Assembly: GCA_002494625.1 (NCBI GenBank)
Contig: DACH01000020.1
Span: 62,001 to 126,000 of the forward strand
Reading direction: 5' to 3'
DNA length: 64,000 nt
Source of the DNA: Archaeoglobus sp. UBA234
Lineage (GTDB): Archaea; Halobacteriota; Archaeoglobi; Archaeoglobales; Archaeoglobaceae
A program made the position numbers and the translations under genes. Of the stretch, positions 17,163-26,035 are shown one piece after another. The notes beneath the pieces are model-generated. The model did not search any database. It saw nothing but the letters and a program-made list of their open reading frames with translations, and was not told the DNA's origin. Each line of letters opens with the position of its first letter. Position 1 is the first letter of the stretch.

Positions 17163-18329
17163 ATGGACGCAGAAAGTATAATAGAAATTATCAGAGAAGA
17201 TTACGAGGTTATAGATGCCGATGAGACGATTTCAAAGGTTATACCCTTCCTTGAGAGATATGAACCCGACAGTGCCTATGCTCTGCTTGTCAAAGAAGGC
17301 AAGAAGATAATCGGAGTTATAAGGGAAAGGGATCTTCTCAGAGGAAGTATAATGGTCAATCCCCATGAAACTAAGATTAAGAATTTTGCAGTAAAAACAG
17401 GAATACTTCGGGTTTCTGATCTCTCAGTCGAAAAGGTTGCGAGGAGATTCGTTGAAGATTCAACCCCCTTTGTGATTGTACAGCTAAATGGAAAACATGG
17501 TTTAATTTACATAAACGATTTTCTTGAACTAATCAAGCCAGAACTGAAGAAATTCAGAGTTAGAGAAGTTATGAGTCCCGAAGTTATCACCGTAAAAAGA
17601 TTTGACTCTGCAGCAAAAGCACTTGCGACTATGAGAAACAACGGTATTGACAGGGTTGTCGTTGTGGATGAAAACAACAGAATCGCGGGAATTATAACCG
17701 TTAAGGATATTGTTGACAGAATTATCTCCCCTAGAAAGAAGGCAAGAATGGGAGACGGAAGTGGAGAAAAGGAGAAAACTCTTTCCATAATGGTTGAGAG
17801 TGTTATGAGCTACCCTGTAATTACAGCTGAGAGCAAGGAAAGTCTCGCAGATGTCGTGGATATGATGATAAAAAACAGAATTTCAAGTGTTGTCATAGCG
17901 AGAGATGGCATTCCGGAAGGAATAGTTATCAAAAAGGATATTCTTGAGAGTCTGATCAGAAGGAGTTTGCCCCTCGACTATGATATTCAGATTGTTACGA
18001 GCGAGATTGAGCTGGATGATTTTGATAAGGATGCCATAGCCGATGACATAAGGAAATTCATGCGAAAGTTCAGAGAGTTCTTCAAAAATGCCCTCGTATC
18101 ACTTTATATCAAGAGACATAAGGAGAATTTCAGAGGTTTGCCACTGATATTCGTCAGAATCAAGCTTACAACAGATAAAAAAACATTCTTCGTCTCTGGA
18201 GAGAGCTGGGGAGTTGAATTTGCCGTTCATGCAACACTTAAAAAGCTTGAGAGAGAAGTTCTGAAGGAGAAAGAGCTGCTTCTTGACAGAAGGATGCAGC
18301 AAAAGGTGTATGAGGAGTTTTTTGAATAG
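17163..18329 (+). CDS. CBS-domain protein with ribosome-hibernation-factor-like C-terminus
   Basis: A 388-residue protein. The ATG at 17163 is preferred over one at 17139 because GAGGTGATC lies just before it. Four CBS motifs, the nucleotide-sensing pairs, sit at roughly 1-60, 70-125, 130-190 (VREVMSPEVITVKRFDSAAK) and 212-270 (VESVMSYPVITAESKESLAD). The last 110 residues (ALVSLYIKRHKENFRGLPLI, then FVSGESWGVEFAVHATLKKL) resemble the HPF/RaiA beta-alpha fold that sits in the decoding site of idle ribosomes. A nucleotide-gated ribosome-binding role is inference. It stands as a single gene. Confidence 0.72.
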   Translation: MDAESIIEIIREDYEVIDADETISKVIPFLERYEPDSAYALLVKEGKKIIGVIRERDLLRGSIMVNPHETKIKNFAVKTGILRVSDLSVEKVARRFVEDSTPFVIVQLNGKHGLIYINDFLELIKPELKKFRVREVMSPEVITVKRFDSAAKALATMRNNGIDRVVVVDENNRIAGIITVKDIVDRIISPRKKARMGDGSGEKEKTLSIMVESVMSYPVITAESKESLADVVDMMIKNRISSVVIARDGIPEGIVIKKDILESLIRRSLPLDYDIQIVTSEIELDDFDKDAIADDIRKFMRKFREFFKNALVSLYIKRHKENFRGLPLIFVRIKLTTDKKTFFVSGESWGVEFAVHATLKKLEREVLKEKELLLDRRMQQKVYEEFFE

Positions 18330-18418
18330 TTTTGAATAATTTTAAATAATCCCTCACTTTTTCATTTAGATGTTAAAAGAGCCTAAAATGGTTTTAAAAA
18401 ATATCTCGATGAATAAAC

Positions 18419-19222
18419 TCAGCTCATTATGCTATTTATAGTTACATTATAAGTGGTGATTATGAGCCTGTTGAACGAGAATCTTGCATAGTTATTCACG
18501 GTATCAACCTGCACTGATGCAAGGTTACCTTCCACTGTCTTTAAGCTCTGGAAGAATTCCTCCCACTGATCACTGTACTCAGAGTTTCCATAATAAATCC
18601 TGAGATTTCCATTCAGTTCGTATGTTTCAATGGTTGTGTTAGTCCTGTTGAAATCAAGTCTGACAGAGCCCTCTCCAGAATAAGAGAGGTTTCCGTTCAG
18701 CCTTGTAACCACAACAACGATTATTGTCTGATTGTCTATATTCCGGTGATGTATGAATATTCTGGGCTCAGAAACCATTCTCTTATCTCCATAGTAGCTC
18801 TCCCAGATGCCTCCGTTTTCGTAAGCTATCTTGTAATCCTGAAACTCATAGGTTAGAGAGCCCGTTGGAATGGTGTATGTATCATTCTCAACCATTATGG
18901 TAAAAACTGGATCATCAGAAAGATAAAGAGAGCCCCCTTGAAGCTCGAACTCTATTGTCTGTAAGGGGGCATCAGAGTAAGTTGTTAGCTGAATTACATT
19001 CTGAACCCTCTTAAAGCTCTGTCTCAATCCCTCCACCTTCATCTTGTCTCTCGTATCCTCAATAATGTTGTTCACCTGAAGATAAACAAGCGATACAACT
19101 GAAACGATGATTGCAAAAACAAATATGTAGCTCAATACCTCTGAAACTGCTGTGTTATTGTTTCCAAAATTGCTTCCAGAATTCTTTCCGAATCCGTCCT
19201 GCAAACTTTCAATGCCCATCAT
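18419..19222 (-). CDS. Membrane-anchored pilin-like exported protein (last gene of surface operon)
   Basis: About 267 residues from the MMGIES start. After a Gly/Asn-rich leader comes an archaeal type-IV-pilin-like hydrophobic segment (NTAVSEVLSYIFVFAIIVSV, continuing to VYLQV) with the SEVLSY pattern, then a large beta-rich ectodomain with many N-glycosylation sequons (NDT, NQT, NLS, NRT, NTT). It resembles haloarchaeal DUF7289-type proteins. The ectodomain (ESYYGDKRMVSEPRIFIHHR, NLSYSGEGSVRLDF) parallels that of the next gene upstream, suggesting duplication. Probably exported and assembled at the cell surface; function unknown. Confidence 0.65.
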   Translation of the reverse strand: MMGIESLQDGFGKNSGSNFGNNNTAVSEVLSYIFVFAIIVSVVSLVYLQVNNIIEDTRDKMKVEGLRQSFKRVQNVIQLTTYSDAPLQTIEFELQGGSLYLSDDPVFTIMVENDTYTIPTGSLTYEFQDYKIAYENGGIWESYYGDKRMVSEPRIFIHHRNIDNQTIIVVVVTRLNGNLSYSGEGSVRLDFNRTNTTIETYELNGNLRIYYGNSEYSDQWEEFFQSLKTVEGNLASVQVDTVNNYARFSFNRLIITTYNVTINSIMS

Positions 19223-19257
19223 GTTACCAATCCTAATCAGTACACAATCCAATCACG

Positions 19258-20031
19258 CTACTGAACCCTTATTCTGTAATAAGTTATATGGACCTCATCA
19301 TAGTGTCTCATGAAGGTTGTCACTCTATTACCCACTATACTCACATTCATGCCTATATCGTTAAGGAACCGATACCACGCCTCAGGATAGTCTGACTCTA
19401 TCGCCAGATCTACAGAAACATTGTAGAAATCATGGGGCTCTACCTCAAGAACGCTAACCTGAATCTCATGTGTCCCCTCACCCCCGGCAGAGAGATCTCC
19501 TTCAACAATGACTATTGGCAATGACAGATACCTATGGCCACCAGTTCTTTCTAAGTAGGTGATCCTCGGGGATGAGATTACCTTCGCGTAATCACCTCGC
19601 CACTTTATGAGTGCCCCCATCTCGTATAAATAACCCCATTCATAGTCATAATCATAGGCAAATTTCCCCACATTTTCATAATCGGCTGAAGAAGAGAAAA
19701 TCAGATCCCAGCTTGAATTCGATGAATTCCATTCGTAAACACCCAGCAGCAGTTTGGTTGAAGAGTTCGTATAAAGCATGCCTCCTGAAAGGGGGAATTT
19801 AATCCCCATCAGAGGATCGACTCCTACAAGGGTTCTATCAACCATCTCTTTGAAGCTGTGGAAAGAGTCCTTTATGCCCCTCTCTCTCACATCACCCCTT
19901 ACATCATCCATTATGGGCCAAGCAGTTGCAAAGAGAATGGCGATGGTAACAGAGATTATTAAAATAATGATAACACTCCCAAGCACCTCAGAAATTCCCC
20001 TTTCTTTCTTTTCGGAGTTGTTCTCCGACAT
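19258..20031 (-). CDS. Membrane-anchored pilin-like exported protein
   Basis: 257 residues from the MSENNS start. The N-terminal ERGISEVLGSVIIILIISVT segment is pilin-like, with the SEVLG motif just before the hydrophobic stretch. The ectodomain has the layout of its downstream neighbour: FPLSGGMLYTNSSTKLLLGV, then KVISSPRITYLERTGGHRYL and VEGDLSAGGEGTHEIQV. The two genes are 5 bases or so apart and are likely paralogues. It belongs to the leftward operon running from 24913. The precise cleavage site by archaeal prepilin peptidase cannot be fixed by eye. Confidence 0.65.
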   Translation of the reverse strand: MSENNSEKKERGISEVLGSVIIILIISVTIAILFATAWPIMDDVRGDVRERGIKDSFHSFKEMVDRTLVGVDPLMGIKFPLSGGMLYTNSSTKLLLGVYEWNSSNSSWDLIFSSSADYENVGKFAYDYDYEWGYLYEMGALIKWRGDYAKVISSPRITYLERTGGHRYLSLPIVIVEGDLSAGGEGTHEIQVSVLEVEPHDFYNVSVDLAIESDYPEAWYRFLNDIGMNVSIVGNRVTTFMRHYDEVHITYYRIRVQ

Positions 20032-20066
20032 TTTACCACTCTGACACATATTTGGTACTAAAAATA

Positions 20067-22904
20067 TTATCCGAGACTCATACTTGAACTCTGAGCTGTT
20101 GTGTACAGAACCGTCTCATTAGGAAGATAGTAGACCTCCATACTGCTGAATGGATATGGATAATAGGTTACATTACTCACAGTTGGAACATTCAAACCTA
20201 TAAGCCCAGTTGTATTGGATTCTACCCTGAAGGAGACATGCCAGATGTCGCTGATATTTATCTGAGGTATAGTCCACTGGAGGGCTGTACCGTTAGGTGT
20301 TTCTATTATCTGAAAATTGTCAACTAGATCATTCCCAAGCAAAATCTGAATTGACGATTCATCGAGCTCTACTCCCGGTGGTAATACATCCGTGACAGTT
20401 ATATTCTCTGCTGCCTTTTCTCTCAGTTCGGTTGCTATCTGTTCGTAAGCTCTTACGAGCTCATCTGCTCTTTCAGCTTCATAATAGTATCCGCTACCGC
20501 TTGCTATAGCCTCCATAAGGGTCTTATCAGCATCGTCTCCTAGAGCAACGGTGTAAATTGTGATATTGGCTGCTTTTGCCTGGTCCGCCCAACAAAGTGC
20601 ATAATCATCAGCCTCACTGTCGCTGTAGTAGGTTCCATTACACATTCCATCCGCCCTGTTTGCATTGCCATCTGATAGGAGGACTATTGCCTGTATTCTA
20701 CCAGAGGTTCCATTAGCCAGCAGCTCCTCATATGCAATTCTGATTCCCTCACCGATATTTGTAGCTCCACTACCATAAAGGCTCAATATAGAGGTATTGA
20801 CCGTATCCTTGTTATCGGTGAGCCACTGTACCAAGGATGCGGAAGAGCTGTATTTTACAAGACCAACAGAATCATTGTTCACTAAAACCCCGTTGAAATT
20901 GATTGCTGATATTTTCGCTGCATCAAGTTTCCCTATTCTGGTCTCAACAGTATAGCTTATACTGCTCTCACTGTATCCATTGACTATATACACAGTATAA
21001 TCACCCTGAGGATCAACCGAATCAGAAGCTCTTATTTCCCGCGTTGATGTGCTGATGTCTATTGGGTTTAAATTATACCCCAGCCCCTCTATCCAGGCGT
21101 ATGTGGGAGTCACAGATGTGCTCGCAAGTTTGATTTCCAGATCTTCACACGGTATCGGCAGATTAAATTCAATTTCCTCCGATGATGAGAAATAATCCAC
21201 ATCCCAAGACTTTATCAGATCCGGAGATCCAACTAAAATCTTCTTGGTGATGTTGTAATCCACTGTCCTTGGGGAGTAAGTGTAATAATACTTGTAAATT
21301 CTCAATCTCCAAGTTCCATCGTCTGGGTCGTCTGTCTCCCAGTAGTGTATTTTGGAATAGCCGCCACTATAAACAGTTGTCAGAGAGGGATTGTATATCT
21401 GAACTATATGATACTTATTTGAGTCCGTTCGAACGATGAGGTTAGTAACATTAGATTCGACATTAAAGTAAACATCCTCTGAGTCGTAACCCCATCCTAA
21501 GTATACTGAACCAGTTTCAGACTGCGTTGTAAACATGGAACTGTTATACTTGTAAACTTTCACATGGAGGTCAATTTTGTTATATGGAGATTCGTCCGGG
21601 AATAAACCCACTACTTTTACCGTCCAGTTTCCAGTCTGAGGGTTGGTTATGGTGAACTTCTTGCCATACATGGGTGGACTGTTGATTATTCCATTGGAAT
21701 TGCCCACTGAGCCATCCGGACCTTCTACATACAGCTGGATGGCATCATAATAACCAGAGGAGTACCAGTAACTTACTGAACCATAAGTATCGTTCGTGTA
21801 TGCTACAATCTCATAGATAATATCACTTCCTGTCTCATTTATTTCAAAGGTACCTTCCCAGACTACTGGATCCTTGGATCCGGAAAATTGGTGATAAATA
21901 GTATATCCGCTATCTCTATCACCAAAGTAATAGTCCATGTAATCGGGAGACATGCTGCCCGATACATCTATCACATGAACAACATCGAGATACCTCGGAG
22001 AAGTTCTAAAGCCCTCACCTCTCATAAAAAGATGAATCGTAACAGGCTCACCAAGAGGAGCGTATCCAGGACTGACGAATTTGTCAATGTACATCTCTGG
22101 ATCTGGAGTGTCTGAACTCGGCAGAACTCTGATTCTCAGAGAATCGTTGGCAGTATAACCCAGCCTGTCCCACACATAAAGGGTGGCTGTATAGTTTGTG
22201 TCTGTAGAAGAGTAGTATGTGTGTTCAACTGTATCGTTGAGGTCATCGTATATCAGCCTGTCTGAAACATTACCATCTCCAAAATCTATCTGATACTCAA
22301 AGTAGCCATCATTGGTTTTCGTGAATTGTGGGTCAAAAAGAACACTCATACCACTCTTTATTAGTGTGGGACCCGCAAGCAGGATTGCAGTTGGATAAAT
22401 GTAATTCTCTGTGGAATAGGTGATGTTCTTCTCTTCCTGCATACTGTGTATTGAGCCGTTCACAGTGAAATCAAGAGGAAGGTTTCCCAGTCCTACATAC
22501 TTTTTGAACTCGCCATTTTCAGATCTTATAACAAGATATTGTTTTCCGGATATGTTTTCAAACTCGCTGATTATTTCATAATCTCCAACTTTCTCGGGCA
22601 TGTAAATTTTAGCAGAGAAAACTCCGTTTGATGGATAGAGTAAATACATATCCACCATCTGCGCTGTTATCTCTGCCCCAACATCTGCAAACTGGTTTTC
22701 CAGTACAGTTCTTGTCACCGATTCCGAAAACATGGAGTTCAAATACAATCCAAGCAAAAGAACAAACACTGAGGCTATTGTAACAAGCATGAGATACTCA
22801 AGCAGAGGTGAGACTGCCTTTTCATCATCAACAACTTCCTTATACTTGGCTGCAACACCCACATCCTCTTTCGGTTTCAAAATTTTTTTAAGGCAGATTG
22901 ACAT
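20067..22904 (-). CDS. Large surface protein with PKD-like domain and an interrupted VWA domain
   Basis: 945 residues from an ATG that overlaps the previous gene's TGA (TGATG). Numbering here is from an upstream in-frame Met 11 residues earlier. A pilin-like anchor lies near 41-70 (EKAVSPLLEYLMLVTIASVF). A PKD-like domain follows near 185-270 (DFGDGNVSDRL). A VWA domain opens at 318-329 with the metal site DVSGSM (Asp324, Ser326, Ser328), is interrupted by roughly 331-668, and resumes at AKISAINFNGVLVNNDSVGL with Thr726 (GATNIGEGI) and Asp756 (VLLSDGNANRADG). A DUF11-like domain ends it (ITVTDVLPPGVELDESSI). The insertion looks like two PPC-like beta domains (GNWTVKVVGLFPDE; GTWRLRIYKYYY). 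Likely an adhesin. Confidence 0.85.
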   Translation of the reverse strand: MSICLKKILKPKEDVGVAAKYKEVVDDEKAVSPLLEYLMLVTIASVFVLLLGLYLNSMFSESVTRTVLENQFADVGAEITAQMVDMYLLYPSNGVFSAKIYMPEKVGDYEIISEFENISGKQYLVIRSENGEFKKYVGLGNLPLDFTVNGSIHSMQEEKNITYSTENYIYPTAILLAGPTLIKSGMSVLFDPQFTKTNDGYFEYQIDFGDGNVSDRLIYDDLNDTVEHTYYSSTDTNYTATLYVWDRLGYTANDSLRIRVLPSSDTPDPEMYIDKFVSPGYAPLGEPVTIHLFMRGEGFRTSPRYLDVVHVIDVSGSMSPDYMDYYFGDRDSGYTIYHQFSGSKDPVVWEGTFEINETGSDIIYEIVAYTNDTYGSVSYWYSSGYYDAIQLYVEGPDGSVGNSNGIINSPPMYGKKFTITNPQTGNWTVKVVGLFPDESPYNKIDLHVKVYKYNSSMFTTQSETGSVYLGWGYDSEDVYFNVESNVTNLIVRTDSNKYHIVQIYNPSLTTVYSGGYSKIHYWETDDPDDGTWRLRIYKYYYTYSPRTVDYNITKKILVGSPDLIKSWDVDYFSSSEEIEFNLPIPCEDLEIKLASTSVTPTYAWIEGLGYNLNPIDISTSTREIRASDSVDPQGDYTVYIVNGYSESSISYTVETRIGKLDAAKISAINFNGVLVNNDSVGLVKYSSSASLVQWLTDNKDTVNTSILSLYGSGATNIGEGIRIAYEELLANGTSGRIQAIVLLSDGNANRADGMCNGTYYSDSEADDYALCWADQAKAANITIYTVALGDDADKTLMEAIASGSGYYYEAERADELVRAYEQIATELREKAAENITVTDVLPPGVELDESSIQILLGNDLVDNFQIIETPNGTALQWTIPQINISDIWHVSFRVESNTTGLIGLNVPTVSNVTYYPYPFSSMEVYYLPNETVLYTTAQSSSMSLG

Positions 22905-23320
22905 CAGCCTCCACCCCCTCCCGTTTCGGGCAACCATATCTCCTCATCCTGAACCGAGAGGTACTCAGAGAAGTAGACCTCAGTGTTGCTGTAAACAAGT
23001 TTGTATTTTGAAGAAGATACTCTCTCAACATCAACATAAGTTCCCTTTGCAGCATAGAGGAGTTTAATCTGATCAATCAGATTCTCCTCTGCATCACTAT
23101 CAAGATGTCCGAAATCAAGCTTTACTATATATTTCAAATTCCTTACCTCGTCCTTTGGAAAACTTAGAAAAGCTCTTGAGCTCTCCACTCCAGCAATCAG
23201 GTTCTGAGCATGGAGAATTGAGAGGGAAGCAATTAGAGTTGCCACTATGAGTGAAAAAAGAATGAGCACCTGACCTCTCTCATCCTTCAAGATTTCATCT
23301 TTTCTGTTTATATTTTTCAT
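22904..23320 (-). CDS. Single-pass exported pseudopilin-like protein (DUF7261-like)
   Basis: 138 residues from MKNINR. A short charged N-terminus containing DERGQVLILFSLIVATLIAS is a one-helix anchor of the pseudopilin kind, followed by a small ectodomain (LDFGHLDSDAEENLIDQIKL; YSNTEVYFSEYLSVQDEE) and a Gly-rich tail. Its stop codon overlaps the start of the large VWA protein, so translation is coupled. It resembles haloarchaeal DUF7261-type proteins by layout. Role unknown, presumably a minor subunit. Confidence 0.6.
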   Translation of the reverse strand: MKNINRKDEILKDERGQVLILFSLIVATLIASLSILHAQNLIAGVESSRAFLSFPKDEVRNLKYIVKLDFGHLDSDAEENLIDQIKLLYAAKGTYVDVERVSSSKYKLVYSNTEVYFSEYLSVQDEEIWLPETGGGGG

Positions 23321-23330
23321 ACTACCATCT

Positions 23331-23891
23331 TCACACATACCACAATATCATCCTCACCTCAACTGCAAGGGCAGTATCATTTACACTTCCATTGAAAGGT
23401 GATTGGGATGTTATCTCACACGGATAGAGAACGATTATTCTGCCAACACCCACAGCATCTGGAATCGGGGTGTTGTTTATCAGCACAAGACTCTGGATTG
23501 TATTGTTATTGGTCTGATTTACCCAGTAAACCTCCAGTCTTTTCTTAATTGAGGGATCAAGCATGGCATTCATGGCATTCAAAAACTCTGAATTTGGCTG
23601 AGGATCTGATGAATTAAGTTGTACGAGCATATACTGTAATGAGTTCCTTGATAAATTGCTCAGATCTGGACATGCAGACTGATTTAGTGATGTTCTGTGT
23701 ACATCCAGTGAGCGAAGAACATCATAGCCCTTCTGTTTGAGCTGTATATTGCCATACTCACTCCATATGGGTGATACAACGACAGAGCTTTCAAACAGAG
23801 CATAGGTTACAATGAGAAGAAGAAGAGCTGCAGTTATACCCTCCAAGGTAAATGCCTGTGCCTCTTCGTTGTGAAATAATTTTCTCACCAC
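23331..23891 (-). CDS. Single-pass exported pseudopilin-like protein (DUF7288-like)
   Basis: About 186 residues. A GTG start right after the previous gene's stop is supported by a GGAGGG within that gene's end; an upstream GTG is also open. The N-terminus has AQAFTLEGITAALLLLIVTY, the ...TLEG...ALLLL pattern of archaeal pseudopilin-like proteins. The ectodomain carries two Cys (NQSACPDLS and VLYPCEITSQ) and several glycosylation sequons. Same operon as the VWA protein. Function unknown. Confidence 0.6.
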   Translation of the reverse strand: MVRKLFHNEEAQAFTLEGITAALLLLIVTYALFESSVVVSPIWSEYGNIQLKQKGYDVLRSLDVHRTSLNQSACPDLSNLSRNSLQYMLVQLNSSDPQPNSEFLNAMNAMLDPSIKKRLEVYWVNQTNNNTIQSLVLINNTPIPDAVGVGRIIVLYPCEITSQSPFNGSVNDTALAVEVRMILWYV

Positions 23892-24913
23892 TATCCCTCC
23901 CACACCGTTACAACGAGTTTTGCAACTATTCTTGCCTCGACATCCGTTTCAAAGTCTCCGAGAATCTCTCCAACCTGTGAAAGACCAACAGAGCAGTTAA
24001 GGTTCTTTATTCTGAGAGTTATTTCATTCGTGTCCGGGATTTCGTTATATGTGTCAATGAACTCCTCGTAAAGATCCTCATACGCCTCATTCAGCTGGGA
24101 AGTGAGGGGATAAATTCCAAAAATGGATGGATCGTTACATGTGGTCAGGTTCAGATCGTAGATCGTTTCGAACAATATATTGTTAGAGGTTGTATTTTCC
24201 AGTTCAACTTTTATCTGTACCCAGCACGCCGCACTCGGATTTATGCTTTCTCTTATGACGATTAAAGCTCCGCCAAGGGGAAAGGTTGTGTTAACCTCAT
24301 AATTCTCATTCGAGGGGTTTGTTTTTGTTACATTCAGAAAATCACTCGCCGCAGGTAGATTTATTACTCTCTCATATCTGGAGACTTTTTTGTTCGGTAT
24401 AGGAGGCCCTATGGCTAGAACAACATTCCCGTACTTATCCTTTGAATAATAAGGGCTGTAAGCTGTTGACTGAGGTTTCAGTAGAGTTATATTTACATGA
24501 TAAGTCCTATCGGGGGTGTTCAGCCCAAAAACATCTCTAACCCATGAATCATCCTCATAGGTCATCTGGTTTGTAAATGTCGCATTTTTGAACTCGACCA
24601 GTTTCTGGAGACAGATGAAACCCGGCCTTCCAACCCTTGCCAGCCCGGGTCGATAACTTATGTTGTTTTTGTACCACTCGTTCTCCCAGTGGAAACCTTT
24701 TTCATCGGGGCTGTCCAGGTTTATCCACCTGCCAGGATCTTCAACAAGCAGTACACTAACCTTATATGCCTCTGAGAAAACTGAAATTTCGCTCCTTGTA
24801 TCGGCAAAAACTGATGGGAGAAACTGTCCAATAAATATGAACGAAAACAGAAAGATAGATAACCCTATCAGCATATCCAGGCTGAGTCTTCCCTTTTCTT
24901 CCTTCACAACCAT
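23891..24913 (-). CDS. Single-pass exported pseudopilin-like protein (DUF7287-like), first gene of the operon
   Basis: A 340-residue protein. The N-terminus KGRLSLDMLIGLSIFLFSFI has the SLDxLxGxxIFL pattern of archaeal pseudopilin-like proteins. A long ectodomain of beta strands and sequons follows, with paired Cys (GFICLQKL, AACWVQI, LTTCNDPS, NLNCSVGL) that could form disulfides. It opens the six-gene leftward operon. No assembly ATPase, membrane platform or prepilin peptidase is encoded nearby, so these must come from elsewhere in the genome. Confidence 0.6.
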   Translation of the reverse strand: MVVKEEKGRLSLDMLIGLSIFLFSFIFIGQFLPSVFADTRSEISVFSEAYKVSVLLVEDPGRWINLDSPDEKGFHWENEWYKNNISYRPGLARVGRPGFICLQKLVEFKNATFTNQMTYEDDSWVRDVFGLNTPDRTYHVNITLLKPQSTAYSPYYSKDKYGNVVLAIGPPIPNKKVSRYERVINLPAASDFLNVTKTNPSNENYEVNTTFPLGGALIVIRESINPSAACWVQIKVELENTTSNNILFETIYDLNLTTCNDPSIFGIYPLTSQLNEAYEDLYEEFIDTYNEIPDTNEITLRIKNLNCSVGLSQVGEILGDFETDVEARIVAKLVVTVWEG

Positions 24914-24988
24914 TACCGTATGAAATTAATTTTGTATTTATTAATTTCTTTCTAATTTCTCAATGATGATGGGATACTTTCCAGATAA

Positions 24989-25855
24989 TCAAATGCTAAG
25001 CCTTCCAAGCATTCTCCTTATTCCTGAGATGCTGTATTTCCTTCTTAATCCAGATATATCATCCCCAATAACTTTTATTCTGGAAACATCACACTCTCCA
25101 AACCCTCTATCCTCTGCAATTTTTAGAAATCTGATATCTAAGGGATCAAAACCCATGAGATATGCTCCAACAGCATCAACCTCAACAACATTATCACCTG
25201 CCAGCATAACACCATGATTGACAGCTACTGTATTACTCTCAGAGTTTTCACCTCCAACGATACCATCCACAATAACTAAATGAGGATTGAGAACATTCAG
25301 AAGGTCCACCAGTTTTTCATTTATTTTTCTGTGCATGTTTATTGCAGGCTTTTTCAAGAAACCCATGTTATTTTTCACACCTATGGTAATCAGAGACAGA
25401 TGATGCACCTTCAGTTTTGGTAGACTTACAAAAAAAGCACTATCTTTTAAAAGCTCAAGGGCTTTTTTTGAGATTTTTGCAGTCTTCAACTTTTTGCCAC
25501 CAACTTTCACCTCAATAAACTCCCCCCTGTTCATATTAAAACACTCACCAAATTCATGAAGGCTAAACTTTTCAAAATATCTGTCAGCAACATTCTTCGT
25601 AAATCCTCCCTCATATATGAAGACTTTTTTCCCGCTATTTTTCAGAAAAGCTGCAACACTTCTGACAACTTCAGGATGGGTTGTTGATATTCCAGAATCC
25701 CATTTCAGAAAGTTGGGCTTTATCAGGATTTTTTCCGGAAGAGTCCGTATGGACTTAACTTCAAGATTTTCAAAAAGATTGAGATTCTCGAGAACATATC
25801 TCACAAAATTTGGAACATCACCGTAACTTTCTACTTTTTTAACGATTACAGTCAT
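24989..25855 (-). CDS. DUF362-family protein
   Basis: A 288-residue protein with the DUF362 pattern: an early ILIKPNFLKWDSGISTTHPE block, HHLSLITIGVKNNMGFLKKP in the middle, then HLVIVDGIVGGENSESNTVA and VEVDAVGAYLMGFDPLDI near the end. Family members are found with iron-sulfur proteins in anaerobes but their reaction is not established. No ferredoxin domain is attached here. It is a single gene about 75 bases downstream of the surface operon's start, on the same strand. Confidence 0.8.
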   Translation of the reverse strand: MTVIVKKVESYGDVPNFVRYVLENLNLFENLEVKSIRTLPEKILIKPNFLKWDSGISTTHPEVVRSVAAFLKNSGKKVFIYEGGFTKNVADRYFEKFSLHEFGECFNMNRGEFIEVKVGGKKLKTAKISKKALELLKDSAFFVSLPKLKVHHLSLITIGVKNNMGFLKKPAINMHRKINEKLVDLLNVLNPHLVIVDGIVGGENSESNTVAVNHGVMLAGDNVVEVDAVGAYLMGFDPLDIRFLKIAEDRGFGECDVSRIKVIGDDISGLRRKYSISGIRRMLGRLSI

Positions 25856-26035
25856 ATCTGAAGATTGTAATTGCTAATTAAATTTCTTTTGATTTGGGTA
25901 TGTAAATTGCCCGTATCCCTGAGAAAGATCATTTAATCCCAGCCTCTGATGACTGGCTTTTTTGTCTTTAAATGGTAATCCATCAACACTCTCAATTTCA
26001 ACTTCGTCTCAGGAACTCTTATTTAAATCAGAAAA

